Shown here in pieces: positions 5,355-11,551 of a stretch of 12,060 nt of DNA. The stretch spans positions 1 to 12,060 of the forward strand of contig JAFXNX010000286.1 in the NCBI GenBank assembly GCA_017529175.1, read 5' to 3'. The stretch's first letter is position 1. Each line of letters opens with the position of its first letter. The translations under genes and the position numbers were made by a program. The notes under the pieces are model-generated. The model saw only the letters and a list, made by a program, of their open reading frames with translations, was not told where the DNA came from and did not search any database. This stretch comes from Clostridia bacterium (GTDB taxonomy: Bacteria; Bacillota_A; Clostridia; Oscillospirales; CAG-272).

Positions 5355-6413
5355 TCAACCCGGCTTGCGTTTTATGACTATCGCTTGACTGAAAAGTCCG
5401 CGATATGCGATCTCGGTATCCCATTTGTTATATGCGACTTTGTCTCCGACCATAGGGTCGTTGAAATAATAGTTTTCGCCGTCGAAACCGATGAGCAAGA
5501 GACAGTGCATCGGGAACGTCCACTTGAAGACCTCGCCATCATAGCCGTCCGTCACGTTCCACCCCCAGTACCCCTGATACGGCTCGCTCATATACATGGT
5601 ACCCCACAGGATGACCGGAATTCCCTGTATCAGATATGTATAGCAAAGCTCCTCGAGAGGCACGTCGTAAAGCTCGAGGACTTCATATTTATCTTCGTCG
5701 ACGAATTTGTCAAGGGCGTTCTTGATAACAGGGGCGTAACAGCAGAGCCCGGAGTAGTAACGCGGATCGCCGAGAAAGTAATCCCACGGACTGTATCCCC
5801 ATACCTCGCCGTCCTCTCCCACTTCCGGAAGCGGCGCCATATCGAGATATTCGTCGATAAACTCGTCGACCGTAATATTTATCCCCTCGTAATTCAGCGC
5901 CATGACAGTGCTCACGCTCTCGCATCCGTTCGGATAAGCGTAAACCTGCGAGATGAACGGCACGTCGATTATCGTGTCGGGGAGTTCGGTGACCTCGATC
6001 CTCGCTTTTCTTGCGATCTTGCTGTTGCTGTTGAAAACGAGCACCTGCGCTTCTCCCGGCATTATCCCGGTGACGACGCCGTCGCTTGACACGGTGGCGA
6101 CCGATTCGTTGTCGCTCTCCCACATAATGCTCTCGTTCGCGTCCTCCGGCTCGACGGAGATTCCGATCTTATAAGTTCCCCCGGGAGTCAGACGGATATA
6201 TCTTTCGTTCAGGAATCTGACGTCGTTTATCGGGACAAGTCCGCTCGGCTTCAACGCTTCCGCTTCTCCCCCGATGTCTCCCGCCGAAAGAGGCGCGGTC
6301 TTCACGTTCAGCGCAAAACTGTCGCCGCCCTTAAAAACCAGAAAAGAAAAGATCAGTATAAGAGCCGTTACGGCAAAGAAAAGCAAGTATTTGACTATAA
6401 ATCTTTTTGACAC
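5355..6413 (-). CDS. Membrane-anchored C39-family cysteine peptidase with Ig-like domain
   Basis: A 352-residue protein. Residues 8-27 form one membrane segment without a lipobox, so it is probably an N-terminal anchor facing outward. Residues about 62-142 are a BIG2-type Ig-like domain (MWESDNESVATVSSDGVVTG, then IMPGEAQVLV). Residues about 148-345 form a papain-like C39_2 peptidase: VPFISQ with the oxyanion Gln156, NGCES with nucleophile Cys164, MHCLLLIGFD with His303, and YYFNDP with Asp319. The catalytic set is complete. Family members cleave peptides or wall-linked proteins at the cell surface; the target is unknown. The start is GTG with AAAGGAGG eight bases upstream (6422-6429), which makes it convincing. 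The gene is divergent from the radical SAM operon; no clear minus-strand promoter could be picked in the 6430-6500 gap. Confidence 0.88.
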   Translation of the reverse strand: MSKRFIVKYLLFFAVTALILIFSFLVFKGGDSFALNVKTAPLSAGDIGGEAEALKPSGLVPINDVRFLNERYIRLTPGGTYKIGISVEPEDANESIMWESDNESVATVSSDGVVTGIMPGEAQVLVFNSNSKIARKARIEVTELPDTIIDVPFISQVYAYPNGCESVSTVMALNYEGINITVDEFIDEYLDMAPLPEVGEDGEVWGYSPWDYFLGDPRYYSGLCCYAPVIKNALDKFVDEDKYEVLELYDVPLEELCYTYLIQGIPVILWGTMYMSEPYQGYWGWNVTDGYDGEVFKWTFPMHCLLLIGFDGENYYFNDPMVGDKVAYNKWDTEIAYRGLFSQAIVIKRKPG

Positions 6414-6500
6414 GATACCCGCCTCCTTTCGCCGTGATATTTTATTTTACTATAAAAGTCGGAAAAATTCCACATTTTTATTAAATTTATATTTATGCCG

Positions 6501-6529
6501 TTGAACAGACGCGAAATGTGTGGTAAAAT
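6501..6529 (+). promoter_or_regulatory. Promoter of the radical SAM / TPR operon
   Basis: TTGAAC (6501-6506), a 17-base spacer and TAAAAT (6524-6529). It overlaps the in-frame GTG at 6520 and therefore rules that codon out as the start. Confidence 0.7.
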
Positions 6530-6552
6530 CCATAGTGGACGGGAGGAGAAAT

Positions 6553-7440
6553 ATGTCAAACTGTGTTCTTTGCCCGCGAATGTGCGGGGTCGACAGAAAA
6601 GCGGCGCACGGCGTTTGCGGCGAGGGAGCCGATATGCGCGTTGCGAAAATAATGCTCCACCGTTGGGAGGAGCCCTGCATCAGCGGCTCCGGATCGTGCG
6701 CGGGAAGCGGCGCGATCTTCTTTTCCGGCTGTCCTCTCAGATGTGTTTACTGTCAGAACAGAGACATCAGCCGTAACGGTCCCGGCAAAGTCATGACGCC
6801 TCGTGAGCTTGCAGAGAAGATACTTGAACTGAAAGAGCGCGGCGCCGCAAATATAAACTTTGTCACGCCGACTCATTTCACAAATCAGATAATCGAAGTT
6901 CTGACGCTTATTGCGGACAGGCTTGATATACCCGTCGTCTGGAATACTTCCGGCTACGAGCTGCCCGAGACGATAAAAATGCTGCGCGGATATGTCGACG
7001 TCTTTCTTACGGACTTCAAATACTCATCCGGCGAGCTTTCAAAAAAGTACTCGCGCGCGCCGGATTACGCGTCGGTCGCCGCCGCGTCGCTTTGCGAGAT
7101 GGTAAAGATCGCAGGACGTCCCGTGCTCGACTCAGACGGTATGATGAAAAGCGGCGTTATCGTCCGGCATCTTATCCTTCCCGGGTGCTACCGCGACAGC
7201 ATCGACGTACTGAACCTCGTCGCGAAGAGCGTCGGCGCGGATAACGTCACGTTAAGTCTTATGGCGCAGTATACTCCTGAGTTTCTTGACGCGGGATATC
7301 CCGAGCTTTCCCGAAGGATCACCACATTTGAATACGACAAGGTCCTTCGCGCCGCGACGGAGCTCGGCTTTGACGGATATATGCAGTCGAAGTCATCCGC
7401 CACCTCACGATACACTCCCGAATTTACAGAGGAGAAATAA
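6553..7440 (+). CDS. PflX-like radical SAM protein (pyruvate formate-lyase activase homologue)
   Basis: A 295-residue protein starting at ATG 6553, with GGGAGGAG just upstream (6541-6548). The radical SAM cluster motif is SGCPLRCVYCQN, with Cys60, Cys64 and Cys67 in CxxxCxxC spacing, holding a 4Fe-4S cluster that cleaves S-adenosylmethionine. The N-terminus carries an extra cysteine set (CVLCPRMCG and GVCG: Cys4, Cys7, Cys11, Cys22), as in the PflX/COG1313-type proteins, and may bind metal or a second cluster. Later segments (WNTSGYE, DVFLTDFKY, RHLILPGCYRDS, SLMAQYTPE) fit that family and length. The substrate of this family is not established, and no glycyl radical enzyme gene is in view. 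The stop codon overlaps the next start (TAATG), so the pair is translationally coupled. Confidence 0.9.
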   Translation: MSNCVLCPRMCGVDRKAAHGVCGEGADMRVAKIMLHRWEEPCISGSGSCAGSGAIFFSGCPLRCVYCQNRDISRNGPGKVMTPRELAEKILELKERGAANINFVTPTHFTNQIIEVLTLIADRLDIPVVWNTSGYELPETIKMLRGYVDVFLTDFKYSSGELSKKYSRAPDYASVAAASLCEMVKIAGRPVLDSDGMMKSGVIVRHLILPGCYRDSIDVLNLVAKSVGADNVTLSLMAQYTPEFLDAGYPELSRRITTFEYDKVLRAATELGFDGYMQSKSSATSRYTPEFTEEK

Positions 7441-8234
7441 TGAAATTTCGAAAATTCAGCCTTAAGCATCTGACCCTGATATCGTTTATCCCCTCGCTTG
7501 CCGTTTGGGGTATCCTGACCGCGGTCAATCTGAAGGATCCCTCGTCAGCGCCTTTCAATGGCTTAGCCGCGTTCCTCGTCCTGCTCGCGGCATCGACGGG
7601 ACTCAAAAAATACAATTCGGTTTTTATGGAGAAAGCGAAAAGATCGCTTTACAACGACTGCGACCCTTATCCGATGATAAACGAACTGACCCTCTACGCG
7701 GAATGCGCGGGACGGCGCGCGGACAAAACGGCGCTTGCGGTGTCCCTTTCAATGATGCTCTGCGTTACCGGAGACTTCGTGCGCGCCGAAGAGACGCTGC
7801 TGTCCGTTGACACGAGAGAGTCCTCTCGCGTCTCGGAGGCGGTAAAGGCAAGCGTGCTTTACAACCTCGCCGCGCTGTACTGCTCAATGAATCTTCGTGA
7901 ACACGCGATAGACTGCTACGACAGAGCGAAAGAGGCGTTTTCAAGAGCGCCGGAGCACTTCAGAAACAAGGTCACGTTCGACAGTCCAATAGACGCAGAG
8001 GTCGAATGCTACAAAGGCAACATCGATACGGCGCTTGAAATACTCGACGGCGTAAGGGCGGACTGCAGATACAAAATGGTCGTCAAGACCTTCTCGCTCG
8101 CGAAAGTCCACTACATCGCTGGAAGACCGCGCGAGGCGATCGACGAATTCAAATGGGTCGCCGAAAACGGCGGTTTGCTCGCCTGCGCGAAGGAAGCGGG
8201 TGAGATCGCGGCAGCCGCGGAGGAACGCTCTTAA
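7440..8234 (+). CDS. Membrane protein with TPR-like helical repeats, unknown function
   Basis: A 264-residue protein. Two hydrophobic segments near residues 12-29 and 38-54 form a hairpin anchor; the rest is soluble and helical. Pairs of helices rich in A/Y/G at TPR positions are visible, notably VLYNLAALYCSMNLREHAIDCYDRA (about 137-161), CYKGNIDTALEILDGV and KVHYIAGRPREAIDEFKWVA near the end. TPR modules mediate protein-protein contact. The start ATG shares its A with the TAA of the radical SAM gene, and GAGGAG lies just upstream, so the two are made together; the protein may be a membrane scaffold for that enzyme, which is inference. No closer family is recognised. Confidence 0.75.
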   Translation: MKFRKFSLKHLTLISFIPSLAVWGILTAVNLKDPSSAPFNGLAAFLVLLAASTGLKKYNSVFMEKAKRSLYNDCDPYPMINELTLYAECAGRRADKTALAVSLSMMLCVTGDFVRAEETLLSVDTRESSRVSEAVKASVLYNLAALYCSMNLREHAIDCYDRAKEAFSRAPEHFRNKVTFDSPIDAEVECYKGNIDTALEILDGVRADCRYKMVVKTFSLAKVHYIAGRPREAIDEFKWVAENGGLLACAKEAGEIAAAAEERS

Positions 8235-8255
8235 TACTCATTATATAAAAAACAC

Positions 8256-8509
8256 GGGGCTGTCGCGATTTCGCGAAGAACGAAAAAGCACGACGAAATA
8301 AGAGATTAAAAACGCGAAAAATCCGTAGTTTTCATCATTAATTAGGTGAAAATCCTGCGGATTTTTCCATTTTTATACTTTTTCTATCGCCGTTTTTGCC
8401 CCTCGACGTAGCTGGGAACCCCAAAAATCTAACGATTCCCCCGGACCCCTGCCCAATACGCCTCACGGGGCAAAGAACGACGCATCACTCATCTTAATGC
8501 GACAACCCC
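8256..8509. repeat. MITE-like intergenic element with terminal inverted repeats
   Basis: A 254-base stretch between convergent genes is bounded by GGGGCTGTCGC (8256-8266) and its reverse complement with one change (8499-8509). Inside are a long interrupted hairpin (8316-8367) and an 8-bp inverted pair TTTGCCCC (8395-8402) with GGGGCAAA (8467-8474). No reading frame is convincing. The layout resembles a non-autonomous mobile repeat, or a structured intergenic repeat copied around the genome. No clear target-site duplication is visible. It may also terminate both flanking genes. Confidence 0.55.
8316..8367. terminator. Long hairpin inside the MITE-like element
   Basis: Outer stem 8316-8325 with 8358-8367 (10 bp), inner stem 8329-8336 with 8345-8352 (8 bp, one G-T), and an eight-base AT loop. 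A and T tracts at the base make it terminator-like on both strands, useful between the convergent genes ending at 8234 and 8522. Confidence 0.5.
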
Positions 8510-8521
8510 ATTTTATAATAT

Positions 8522-9610
8522 TTACTTTAGCGCATCCGGATAGAATACGTCCAGATCAACGTCTCCGTCGATCCCTTCGATCCTGCCGTAACCCTGCTGC
8601 CAGAGAAAATACTTTCCGTCGTAGGTCGTCTTTTCTATGTAGTGCGCGAGCCAAACGCCCCCGTCCTTCACCTCATCGGACCAGAGGAGTCCGAGATAAT
8701 ATTTGCTGTTGTAAAGCGACGCCGTGTAACCGCGCGCTTCGGCTTCCTCTTTGAACGCGAGAAACATTTCATTGAGGTCACGGACGTTCATCTTGTAATT
8801 CTCAAAATCAGCGTAGTCTTCCCAGTCAAAGAATATCGGAAAATCGAGTTCTTTGCCGTCGAGCAGAGAGTAGAGATAATCGGCGTGCCTTCGCACCGCG
8901 TCCGCGCCGTCCTCTTCCGAATACCAGTAGACGCCGACTTTAAGTCCCGCCTCTTTCGCGTTATTTATATTGTTTGCGTAATATGCGTCCTCAAAGAGCT
9001 CGTCCGAGAATCCGCCGATGCGGATGATGACAAACTCGGCTCCCGCCGACGCCACCTCGTAGAAATCTATATCGCCCTGCCATCTGGAGACGTCTATCCC
9101 GACCATCGCTCCGTCTTTTTTATACGTCTCGACAAATTTCGAGTAGTTCTTCGGCAATTCAGGGACCTGACCGCTCGTACCGCCCGACGGCGCCGGCGTC
9201 ACGGGCTCGACGACCTTGACCGTCATTTTTGCGAAAGAAGAGTTACCGGAGTCGTCTTTAACGGTCAGCTTGAGCGGATACTCTCCGAGAGAGTTCACGT
9301 CCACGTCGCCGTCCACAATAAGCTCCACCTCGCGGTCAACGTTGTCGATATAGGAAACGTATTTGTGTATGTCAAATTCGTCTCCCTGCTCCAGCGTCAC
9401 GTTATAATTGAAGGTAAGAAAGAACGGCGGCTCGGTATCATCCGGCTCGTCAGGGTGTGTATCGATTGTCTCGAAGGCGATATCCTCCGCCTCGGGAATA
9501 CGCGTTTCCCCTGTATTTGAAGAAGATACGTCCCCTCCGCAGCCGGAAAGAAGAAGGACCGCGCAAATAAGAGATGCGGCGATCAGTATTCTGATTATCT
9601 TGTTTTTCAT
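8522..9610 (-). CDS. GH25 lysozyme-like lipoprotein with Ig-like domain
   Basis: A 362-residue protein when started at ATG 9610, where a lipoprotein signal begins: KNK, a hydrophobic core, then lipobox LLSGC with Cys24. Acidic linker residues 28-60 lead to an Ig-like domain (about 62-136, ending GEYPLKLTVKDDSGNSSFAK then MTVKVVEP), a Pro/Gly/Ser linker, then a GH25 domain (about 168-362). The GH25 marks are GIDVSRWQGDIDF (Asp173), YWYSEE, FFDWED (Asp262 and catalytic Glu264), SLYNSKYYLG, VWLAHY and WQQGYGRIEGIDGDVDLD. Enzymes of this family cut the MurNAc-GlcNAc bond of peptidoglycan. As a lipoprotein on the outer face of the membrane it probably remodels the cell's own wall. A longer in-frame start at 9709 would bury the signal peptide and is rejected. 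The ribosome site is weak (GGCGGG). Confidence 0.9.
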   Translation of the reverse strand: MKNKIIRILIAASLICAVLLLSGCGGDVSSSNTGETRIPEAEDIAFETIDTHPDEPDDTEPPFFLTFNYNVTLEQGDEFDIHKYVSYIDNVDREVELIVDGDVDVNSLGEYPLKLTVKDDSGNSSFAKMTVKVVEPVTPAPSGGTSGQVPELPKNYSKFVETYKKDGAMVGIDVSRWQGDIDFYEVASAGAEFVIIRIGGFSDELFEDAYYANNINNAKEAGLKVGVYWYSEEDGADAVRRHADYLYSLLDGKELDFPIFFDWEDYADFENYKMNVRDLNEMFLAFKEEAEARGYTASLYNSKYYLGLLWSDEVKDGGVWLAHYIEKTTYDGKYFLWQQGYGRIEGIDGDVDLDVFYPDALK

Positions 9611-9734
9611 ATTATCCCGCCTTGCCGCCGGCTTCCGGTATATTTCCGCGTTGTCGGAAAAAGCCGCGATCCATATTATTTTACCATGTCCGCCGCCAAA
9701 AAGGAACAATTTGCGACAAAAATCTTTATATAAA

Positions 9735-10068
9735 TGAGCACTGCCCGGAGGCAGTGCTCAGACTGTAGACAAAGTCTACAGTCTGAGACAGAGTGAGAGA
9801 AACGACGGTAGATTCGTCGATTCTCGCCGCGTGAGGCGTATATGAATACGTCGAGCGGCGAGAGCGGCGAAAGGCAACGTGAACCCCAAGGCTCACTTTG
9901 TTCGCCTTGAGGACCCCTAAAATAATGGCGGGCATTTTGCCCGCCATTGATCGTTTGTTTGCGTTATCTGTTTGTGTCTGTTATGATTTCTTTGTCCTTT
10001 AGTTTATTCGCATCATTGCCGCTCTAACAAGTTTATCTTCGCTCTGAGCACTGCCCGGAGGCAGTGCT
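9735..10068. repeat. Hairpin-rich intergenic region flanked by a 24-base direct repeat
   Basis: The same 24 bases, a TGAGCACTGCC/GGCAGTGCT hairpin with CGGA loop, occur at 9735-9758 and 10045-10068. At the left copy an adjoining 14-bp hairpin (9757-9770 with 9774-9787) overlaps the first by four bases, so the two cannot form together. Further in are CTCGCCGC (9823-9830) with GCGGCGAG (9855-9862), capped by CGTAT/ATACG, and a CAAGGC/GCCTTG hairpin near 9888-9910. A minus-strand frame at 9726-9947 begins and ends in the hairpins and is low-complexity; I judge it spurious. The stretch 9949-10044 is T-rich and shows no feature. It is probably a dispersed repeat. Confidence 0.55.
9924..9948. terminator. 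Terminator-like hairpin
   Basis: AATGGCGGGCA (9924-9934) pairs perfectly with TGCCCGCCATT (9938-9948) over a TTT loop. The flanks are only weakly T-rich, so termination is plausible but not certain. Confidence 0.45.
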
Positions 10069-10083
10069 TTGTAATTTCAACAA

Positions 10084-10449
10084 TTATCTTTTTTTGTAAA
10101 GGAGAAGCTCGGGATCCGCGCCGCCTTCTGCGTAAGTGCAGATCAGAATGAAATCCGCGTTCGCGAGTATTCCGAAGCAGCGTCCCGTATCATCTTCCGG
10201 CTCGAGCTGATACCCGAGATACGTCGTCCCGTCGTCAAGGAACTTTGCCGTCGCACCTCCCGGAAGCGGGTACTCGAGATTGACGTAGCCTCCGACGAGC
10301 GCGCTGAGGCGCTCAAGCCTTGGCATCCCTTCGATATGAAGGTCGTTTATCTCGTCGATCAGCCGGCGTTTCAGTTTTTCAAACTCACCGTTGTCTCCGA
10401 GCTCCGCGTGACGGCGCCAATAATCGAGCGACGGCAGTCTTTTCTTCAT
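10084..10449 (-). CDS. Hypothetical protein, third gene of the lexA operon
   Basis: A 121-residue soluble protein I do not recognise. The N-terminal 50 residues are charged and helical (YWRRHAELGDNGEFEKLKRR, LIDEIN). The C-terminal part is beta-rich with conserved-looking glycines (LVGGYVNLEYPLPGGATAKF and GILANADFILICTY). There is no signal peptide, membrane segment or known motif. Its ATG overlaps the stop of an 18-codon mini-ORF (ATGA), and it has no good ribosome site of its own, so translation is probably coupled. Base use is more GC-rich than in lexA. It ends just before the right-hand 24-base hairpin repeat. Confidence 0.6.
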   Translation of the reverse strand: MKKRLPSLDYWRRHAELGDNGEFEKLKRRLIDEINDLHIEGMPRLERLSALVGGYVNLEYPLPGGATAKFLDDGTTYLGYQLEPEDDTGRCFGILANADFILICTYAEGGADPELLLYKKR

Positions 10450-10502
10450 ATAATCTGTTCGGTTAGCTCGTTGATACGAACTTCTTCAATTCTTTCTTGC
10501 AT
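10446..10502 (-). CDS. Possible 18-codon mini-ORF coupled to the downstream gene
   Basis: The minus strand reads MQERIEEVRINELTEQII then TGA. AAGGGG lies about ten bases before its ATG, at the stop of the 78-codon gene, and its TGA overlaps the next ATG as ATGA. The peptide would be an acidic helix. It could serve only to pass ribosomes to the next gene, or be the remnant of a larger gene. Too short to be sure. Confidence 0.35.
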   Translation of the reverse strand: MQERIEEVRINELTEQII

Positions 10503-10516
10503 TTCAATTTGACCCC

Positions 10517-10753
10517 TTATGTCTTTGCTCTGTTCGGAGAAGAAACGCGCCAATCGGTCCCGTTAAAGAACAACTGACGCTGTTTGTCGGCAACCAAGAT
10601 GGTATATCTGATCACCTTGTCCTCAGGTTGGCAGACCTGAATAATACGCTGAATGTTATAACGCCGTTCGTTTGAGCAAAGAATCTGCTTGGGGAGCATA
10701 TTCCCAAACTCGTCGGGTTCCGTGATAACATCAACAGGAATATATTCTTTCAT
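10517..10753 (-). CDS. Small LexA-associated protein, DUF6504-like
   Basis: A 78-residue protein starting 16 bases after the lexA stop, with GGAGG (10761-10765) seven bases upstream. The central pattern NERRYNIQRIIQVCQPEDK, then VIRYTILVADKQRQLFFNGT and DWRV, resembles small proteins (DUF6504-type) that often sit between lexA and an error-prone DNA polymerase gene in Gram-positive bacteria. No polymerase gene follows here. The molecular role is unknown. It is beta-rich, soluble, and co-transcribed with lexA by position. The family match is from memory of the pattern and uncertain. Confidence 0.65.
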   Translation of the reverse strand: MKEYIPVDVITEPDEFGNMLPKQILCSNERRYNIQRIIQVCQPEDKVIRYTILVADKQRQLFFNGTDWRVSSPNRAKT

Positions 10754-10769
10754 CTGCCATCCTCCATCT

Positions 10770-11378
10770 TTAAGTTAGTTTTTTGATTACGTGTGTAGCA
10801 ACTCCTTGGATTTGAACCTCTTTGTATTCTTTGACTTTGTGACGCTTGTTACTACTCTCGGGGCAAAGTGCAATAACTTGGCGGTCATTATCAAACTGAA
10901 TACGCTTCAGATTATTCTCACCGTTAGTAAGAGCAACAACAAGATCACCTGAGCTTGCTGTGTTTTGTTTGCGAACAACTACATAGTCGCCCGCATCAAT
11001 TCCGGCGCGGTCCATTGAATCGCCATACGCTTCAAGAATAAATAACTCACCATATCCGAAAACACTCGCAGGAAGGTCAACGTATTCCTCAACCATTTCC
11101 TCTTCCTGCACAGGATCACCGCATACAACTCTGCCAATAATGGGAGTGCTATTGACTTCCTTGTTAATACGGTCGGACAGGTTCGTAATGATATCCTTAC
11201 CGTCATATCTGATCATTCCAAGTTCGTTCATTCGTGTAAGATATGTATAAGCCGTCCCTTTAGCGACACCAACCTCTGTTCCGATTTCGGAAGTGGAAGG
11301 AGACCTGCCGTATTCACGACGAAACTCGTTGACAAAGGTTATAATGTGCTCCATAATCTCAGGCTTTTTAACTCTCAT
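10770..11378 (-). CDS. lexA: LexA-family SOS repressor (S24 peptidase)
   Basis: A 202-residue protein of normal LexA length. Residues about 1-65 form a winged helix (FRREYGRSPSTSEIGTEVGV, then AKGTAYTYLTRMNELGMI) that binds operator DNA. Residues about 80-200 form the S24 autoprotease: cleavage site GRVVCGDP with scissile Cys86-Gly87, nucleophile Ser121 in AYGDSMD, and base Lys158 in ENNLKRI. The Ser-Lys spacing of 37 equals that of E. coli LexA. On DNA damage such proteins cut themselves when stimulated by RecA filaments, derepressing repair genes. The Cys-Gly bond replaces the usual Ala-Gly and resembles UmuD; a lexA paralogue or mobile-element repressor is therefore possible. GAGGT lies about six bases before the ATG. 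A palindrome sits at the predicted transcription start, fitting autoregulation. The gene is more AT-rich than its left neighbours. Confidence 0.88.
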   Translation of the reverse strand: MRVKKPEIMEHIITFVNEFRREYGRSPSTSEIGTEVGVAKGTAYTYLTRMNELGMIRYDGKDIITNLSDRINKEVNSTPIIGRVVCGDPVQEEEMVEEYVDLPASVFGYGELFILEAYGDSMDRAGIDAGDYVVVRKQNTASSGDLVVALTNGENNLKRIQFDNDRQVIALCPESSNKRHKVKEYKEVQIQGVATHVIKKLT

Positions 11379-11402
11379 ACAAATACCTCACTCGAAACAT
11401 AT

Positions 11403-11419
11403 CAGAACGGTGCGTTCTG
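11403..11419. promoter_or_regulatory. Palindromic operator, probable LexA binding site
   Basis: CAGAACG-GTG-CGTTCTG is a perfect 7-bp inverted repeat lying on the predicted start point of lexA transcription. It contains GAAC and GTTC half-sites, as in Gram-positive SOS boxes, but spaced by five bases instead of the classical four. Confidence 0.65.
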
Positions 11420-11425
11420 TTATAG

Positions 11426-11453
11426 ATTATATCACGAATTTTCGTAATTGCAA
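11426..11453 (-). promoter_or_regulatory. lexA operon promoter
   Basis: Minus-strand TTGCAA (11453-11448), a 16-base spacer and a perfect TATAAT (11431-11426). The spacer holds a second small inverted repeat ACGAA/TTCGT (11434-11445). Start expected near 11419, inside the palindrome at 11403-11419. Confidence 0.8.
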
Positions 11454-11473
11454 TAGGGTTTTTGCAATTTATC

Positions 11474-11505
11474 TTTGCGTTGTCGCTTCTGTTCAACAAC
11501 GCAAA
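11474..11505. other. Hairpin upstream of the lexA promoter
   Basis: TTTGCGTTGT (11474-11483) pairs perfectly with ACAACGCAAA (11496-11505) around a 12-base loop. No T tract follows on either strand, so it is more likely a protein site or a chance palindrome than a terminator. Confidence 0.4.
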
Positions 11506-11507
11506 AG

Positions 11508-11531
11508 AAAAAGCGTGACTAAAAGCCACGC
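11508..11531 (-). terminator. Terminator of the VWA gene
   Basis: On the minus strand GCGTGGC (11531-11525) pairs with GTCACGC (11519-11513, one G-T) over a five-base loop and runs into TTTTTC (11512-11507). It separates the VWA gene from lexA, so the two are not one operon. Confidence 0.75.
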
Positions 11532-11551
11532 CTTTCCTATGAATTATGATG

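Noticed and set aside
5325..6089. Plus-strand 254-codon open frame
   Set aside because: It is the antisense shadow of the C39-type peptidase, which has a complete catalytic set and a strong ribosome site.
6520..6552. GTG start 11 codons upstream of the radical SAM ATG
   Set aside because: It lies within the promoter -10 region and has no ribosome site, while ATG 6553 has GGGAGGAG at ideal distance.
8642..9520. Plus-strand 292-codon open frame
   Set aside because: It is the antisense shadow of the GH25 gene, which has a lipobox, catalytic motifs and proper domain order.
9726..9947. Minus-strand 73-codon open frame
   Set aside because: It is made of the hairpin repeat itself, reads Ser/Arg/Thr-rich, and lacks a ribosome site. 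It is the translation of a probable dispersed repeat.
10446..10487. GTTCG...CGAAC inverted pair as a second LexA box
   Set aside because: The half-sites are about 15 bases apart, too far for a LexA dimer site, and lie inside the operon.
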